64,000 nt of DNA, taken from Acidobacterium sp. S8 (lineage in GTDB: Bacteria; Acidobacteriota; Terriglobia; Terriglobales; Acidobacteriaceae). The stretch spans positions 1 to 64,000 of the forward strand of contig NZ_LMUM01000014.1 of NCBI RefSeq assembly GCF_009765985.1, in the 5' to 3' direction. A program made the translations under genes and the position numbers. Below, piece after piece: positions 61,486 through 64,000 of this stretch. Below the pieces are notes generated by a model. It had not been told where the DNA came from, made no database searches, and saw only the letters and a list, made by a program, of their open reading frames with translations. How positions within the stretch are numbered: position 1 is the stretch's first letter; each line of letters opens with the position of its first letter.

Positions 61486-62598
61486 ATGAGAGGGACAAAA
61501 CGGCTTGGCGTGCTTCTTGTAGTGGTCAGTGGGATGGCAATCGCGTATGTCTTCGGTATCAGGAATGCCTCCGCGGGATCGTCGTCCATCATTGGCGAGC
61601 AGTCTGAAGTTCTCAGTTCGATCCCGATCAAGTTCGACCGACTGGATGCATCCATCGACCGAATCATTCCCGCGGATGCGAGGCTGGAAAAGATTGCCGA
61701 TGGCTTCACCTGGGTAGAGGGTCCGGTATGGGTGAAGGACAGTCTCTTCTTCGCAGAGATTCCCAGCGATAGCATCCGCAAGTGGACTCCCGGCACCGGC
61801 GTGAGCACATTTCTTAAGCCGAGCGGGTACCAGGGCACTGCGCCCTACGGCGGTCCGGAACCGGGCTCCAACGGCATGACGCTGGATCATCGCGGCCGCC
61901 TCACGGTCGCCGGACATGCGCAGCGCAATGTCTACAGGTTCGAGTCACTGGATCCGAAGGGGCCCATCACCGTTCTTGCGGACTCCTACCAGGGAAAGAA
62001 ACTCAACAGCCCGAATGATCTCGTTTACAAGTCGGACGGTTCGCTGTATTTCACCGATCCCCCTTACGGTCTGCGCACGCAGAAGGACAGCGATCTCGAG
62101 AAACAGCTGAAGGTGAACGGAGTCTATCGCATCCCGCACGCATTGGAGCAGCATCCCGGTGCGCCGCCCGCGCGCGCCGAACTGCAGCTTCTGATTAGCG
62201 ACCTGACCCGCCCAAACGGGATCGCATTCTCGCCTGACGAGAAGTATTTGTATGTGAACAACTCCGAACCGAAGAAGATTTGGATGCGTTATCGTGTGCA
62301 GCCGGATGGAACGCTCACTGAGCCCAGGCTGCTCTACGATGCAACGGCGGACGCGCGCCCCGGCGCACCGGATGGCATGAAGGTGGACCAAGAGGGCAAC
62401 ATCTACAGCGCTGGGCCGGGTGGGGTTTGGATTCTATCGCCTGAAGGTAAGCCGCTGGCAACGATCCTCATCCCGGAAAAGACGGCTAACGTCGCATGGG
62501 CAGGCCCGGATCGCCGGACCCTTTACATCGCTGCGAGCAGCAGCCTCTATCGCGTGCATCTCAACATTTCGGGAGCGCCATTAATCCAGGCCCGCTGA
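61486..62598 (+). CDS. SMP-30/gluconolactonase-family protein, exported or membrane-anchored
   Basis: A 370-residue six-bladed beta-propeller lactonase. Residues 8-27 form a hydrophobic segment, giving export or anchoring. Metal ligands are predicted from EGPVW near residue 77, NSPND near residue 174, and DGMKVD near residue 300. These enzymes hydrolyse sugar lactones such as gluconolactone to the acid. It precedes an MFS carrier of a family that takes up sugar acids, so the pair could make and import aldonates. Confidence 0.88.
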   Translation: MRGTKRLGVLLVVVSGMAIAYVFGIRNASAGSSSIIGEQSEVLSSIPIKFDRLDASIDRIIPADARLEKIADGFTWVEGPVWVKDSLFFAEIPSDSIRKWTPGTGVSTFLKPSGYQGTAPYGGPEPGSNGMTLDHRGRLTVAGHAQRNVYRFESLDPKGPITVLADSYQGKKLNSPNDLVYKSDGSLYFTDPPYGLRTQKDSDLEKQLKVNGVYRIPHALEQHPGAPPARAELQLLISDLTRPNGIAFSPDEKYLYVNNSEPKKIWMRYRVQPDGTLTEPRLLYDATADARPGAPDGMKVDQEGNIYSAGPGGVWILSPEGKPLATILIPEKTANVAWAGPDRRTLYIAASSSLYRVHLNISGAPLIQAR

Positions 62599-62780
62599 GA
62601 GCGTCGCCGATGTGCGAGCCGCAACTTGAGCGGAATTCGCTCCTATCGCTTATGGTGACCGCTGCCTGATTCGCCGACGATACCCCAGAGAGGCTAACAC
62701 TGCACAAAGCTGATTCGATCCGAACCGAAACCGCAGAAACGGATCACCTTCAAAATGAAGGTGAGTCCTTTCGTTCCGGC

Positions 62781-64000
62781 ATGCTCTCCTCGGAGAGTCC
62801 ACTGAACCGGGCGATTGCGCGCGCTCTGAGAAGATTGGGCCCCGTCCTGATCTTGATGTACGTGGTCTCTTTCCTAGATCGGGCAAACGTCGGATTTGCA
62901 AAGCAGGCATTGGCGGCGTCGGCTGGAATTTCGGAAAGAGCATATGCGCTGGGCGCCGGGTTATTCTTCATCAGCTATTCGTTGTGCGGATTCCCGAGTA
63001 ACCTGATCCTCCACAGGATCGGTGCCAAGCTCTGGATGGCATTGCTCATGGTCTGCTGGGGCACTGTGTCGATGGCCACCATGTTTGTGAATGGCGCCAC
63101 GTCCTTTTACCTGCTGCGCACGTTGCTGGGCGTCATGGAAGCAGGATTTTTTCCAGGTGTCATCCTTTACCTGACTTACTGGTTCCCCGGTCGCGCGCGC
63201 GGACAGATTCTCGGTCTCTTCTATTTGGGTGTTCCTCTCGCGTTGATCGTTGGAGGTCCAGTTTCGGGGATGTTGCTCACTCTGCCTGCAAAGAGCGGGC
63301 TTCAGGGGTGGCAGTGGATGTTTCTCGTGGAGGGATTCATCGCGGTGGGCCTGGGAGCGGTGGCGTTTTGTTACCTGGAGAATCGGCCTGTCGACGCTCG
63401 GTGGCTCCCCGACGACGAGAAACGCGCGCTCAATGAAGAATTGAGACGCGAGGAGCAGCATCGGCGATCGACTGGACCTGCGGATATCCTTCCCATGCTG
63501 CGCGATGGACGCGTGCTCCGATTCCTGCTGATCTATGGGCTCATTCAGATGAGTACTTATGGAGCGGTTTTCTATCTTCCGGCCGAGGTCTCGGCGTTAC
63601 TGCACAGACCTGCCGGCCCCGTAGTCGGATGGGTATCGGCAATCCCCTGGATATGCGCGCTCGTCGCTGTCTATTTTCTACCCCGCGCCGCCGATCAATT
63701 GAGGAAACATCGCCAACTGGCAGCTTTGGCGATGCTAGTTGCCGGCTGTGCAAGCCTGGTGTTTCCCACGGCCGGACCTGGCGCGGCTTTGGTTGCACTT
63801 TCGATCGCCGTTTCCGGGTTCATTGCGGTGCAGCCGCTCTTCTGGACGTTCCCCACGGGCTATCTCTCCGACCGCGCTGCGGCTGGGGGCATTGCCCTTA
63901 TCGGAATGGGGAACCTGGGCGGATTTATCGCCCCCAATGTGAAAGTCTGGGCCGATGAGTATTTCGCGTCTCCGAGCGCCGGGTTATACCTCTTGGCTGG
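62781..64000 (+). CDS. MFS transporter, anion:cation symporter type (cut by window end)
   Basis: An open frame from about 62781 to the window edge, at least 406 residues, with repeated membrane helices. The first helix pair region is VVSFLDRANVGFAKQAL, a known signature of the ACS family (hexuronate, galactonate or phthalate carriers). The central GFFPGVILYLTYWFP motif and the later helices fit. The start is uncertain: the only ribosome-like site (AAGGTGAG, 62758-62765) is 15 bases away, and a CTG or earlier codon is possible. Following the SMP-30 lactonase, it probably imports sugar acids. Confidence 0.85.
   Translation, partial: MLSSESPLNRAIARALRRLGPVLILMYVVSFLDRANVGFAKQALAASAGISERAYALGAGLFFISYSLCGFPSNLILHRIGAKLWMALLMVCWGTVSMATMFVNGATSFYLLRTLLGVMEAGFFPGVILYLTYWFPGRARGQILGLFYLGVPLALIVGGPVSGMLLTLPAKSGLQGWQWMFLVEGFIAVGLGAVAFCYLENRPVDARWLPDDEKRALNEELRREEQHRRSTGPADILPMLRDGRVLRFLLIYGLIQMSTYGAVFYLPAEVSALLHRPAGPVVGWVSAIPWICALVAVYFLPRAADQLRKHRQLAALAMLVAGCASLVFPTAGPGAALVALSIAVSGFIAVQPLFWTFPTGYLSDRAAAGGIALIGMGNLGGFIAPNVKVWADEYFASPSAGLYLLA

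Noticed and set aside
61280-61498. Minus-strand frame between the glycosidase and SMP-30 genes
   Set aside because: No family match, no clear ribosome site, and it overlaps the SMP-30 start; treated as noncoding.
1-64000. CRISPR arrays, prophage or complete IS elements
   Set aside because: No regularly spaced repeats, phage structural genes or intact transposase with terminal repeats were seen.

Overview
The window looks like a chromosome segment of an acidobacterium (Acidobacteriota, probably class Terriglobia). This is inferred from three large Oar-type TonB-dependent receptors that carry an N-terminal carboxypeptidase-like repeat and have no SusD partner, an acidobacterial-type VWA protein, many exported glycoside hydrolases, and intermediate base composition. 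No rRNA gene, complete tRNA gene, CRISPR array, intact insertion sequence or prophage was found.

Layout. 1-9.9 kb: HAD hydrolase, then a compact oxidative pentose phosphate operon (gnd, zwf, pgl, glk), a CopC/CopD copper pair and an exported M1 aminopeptidase closed by a clear terminator. 9.9-19.4 kb: mostly minus-strand housekeeping genes (UvrC-like half protein, pmbA, a zinc-ribbon-like small protein, tldD, dusB, rpmE, SDR), with a plus-strand island holding a tiny exported His-rich peptide, a YfiT/DinB protein and a PD-(D/E)XK-like protein. 19.7-23.9 kb: a large exported protein of unknown function with a VWA protein. 23.9-41.1 kb: a glycan-use region with a TonB receptor plus GH109 operon, a COG4299 membrane acyltransferase, a second TonB receptor, an HSL-type esterase, GH31 and GH38. 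41.6-51.5 kb: alpha/beta hydrolase, OmpR-type two-component system, beta-propeller protein, and a tripartite RND efflux operon. 51.6-58.6 kb: a decaying zone. It holds intact uxuA and a third TonB receptor whose 5' end looks out of frame. Around them are an internally deleted flavin oxidoreductase, an SDR missing its N-terminus, the tail of a gluconolactonase, a 3' tRNA fragment and an IS110 scrap. 58.7-64 kb: a DUF5703/GH95-like glycosidase, an SMP-30 lactonase and an MFS transporter cut by the window end.

Together, secreted or periplasmic glycosidases and TonB receptors would release and import sugars and uronates, UxuA and the lactonases would feed sugar acids into central metabolism, and glucokinase with the oxidative pentose phosphate enzymes would process glucose. 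I did not find a convincing complete new system. The best leads are the His-rich micro-peptide beside tldD, the zinc-ribbon protein between tldD and pmbA, the large exported protein/VWA pair, TTCGAA-centred palindromes upstream of glycosidase genes, and the gene remnants of the decaying zone.
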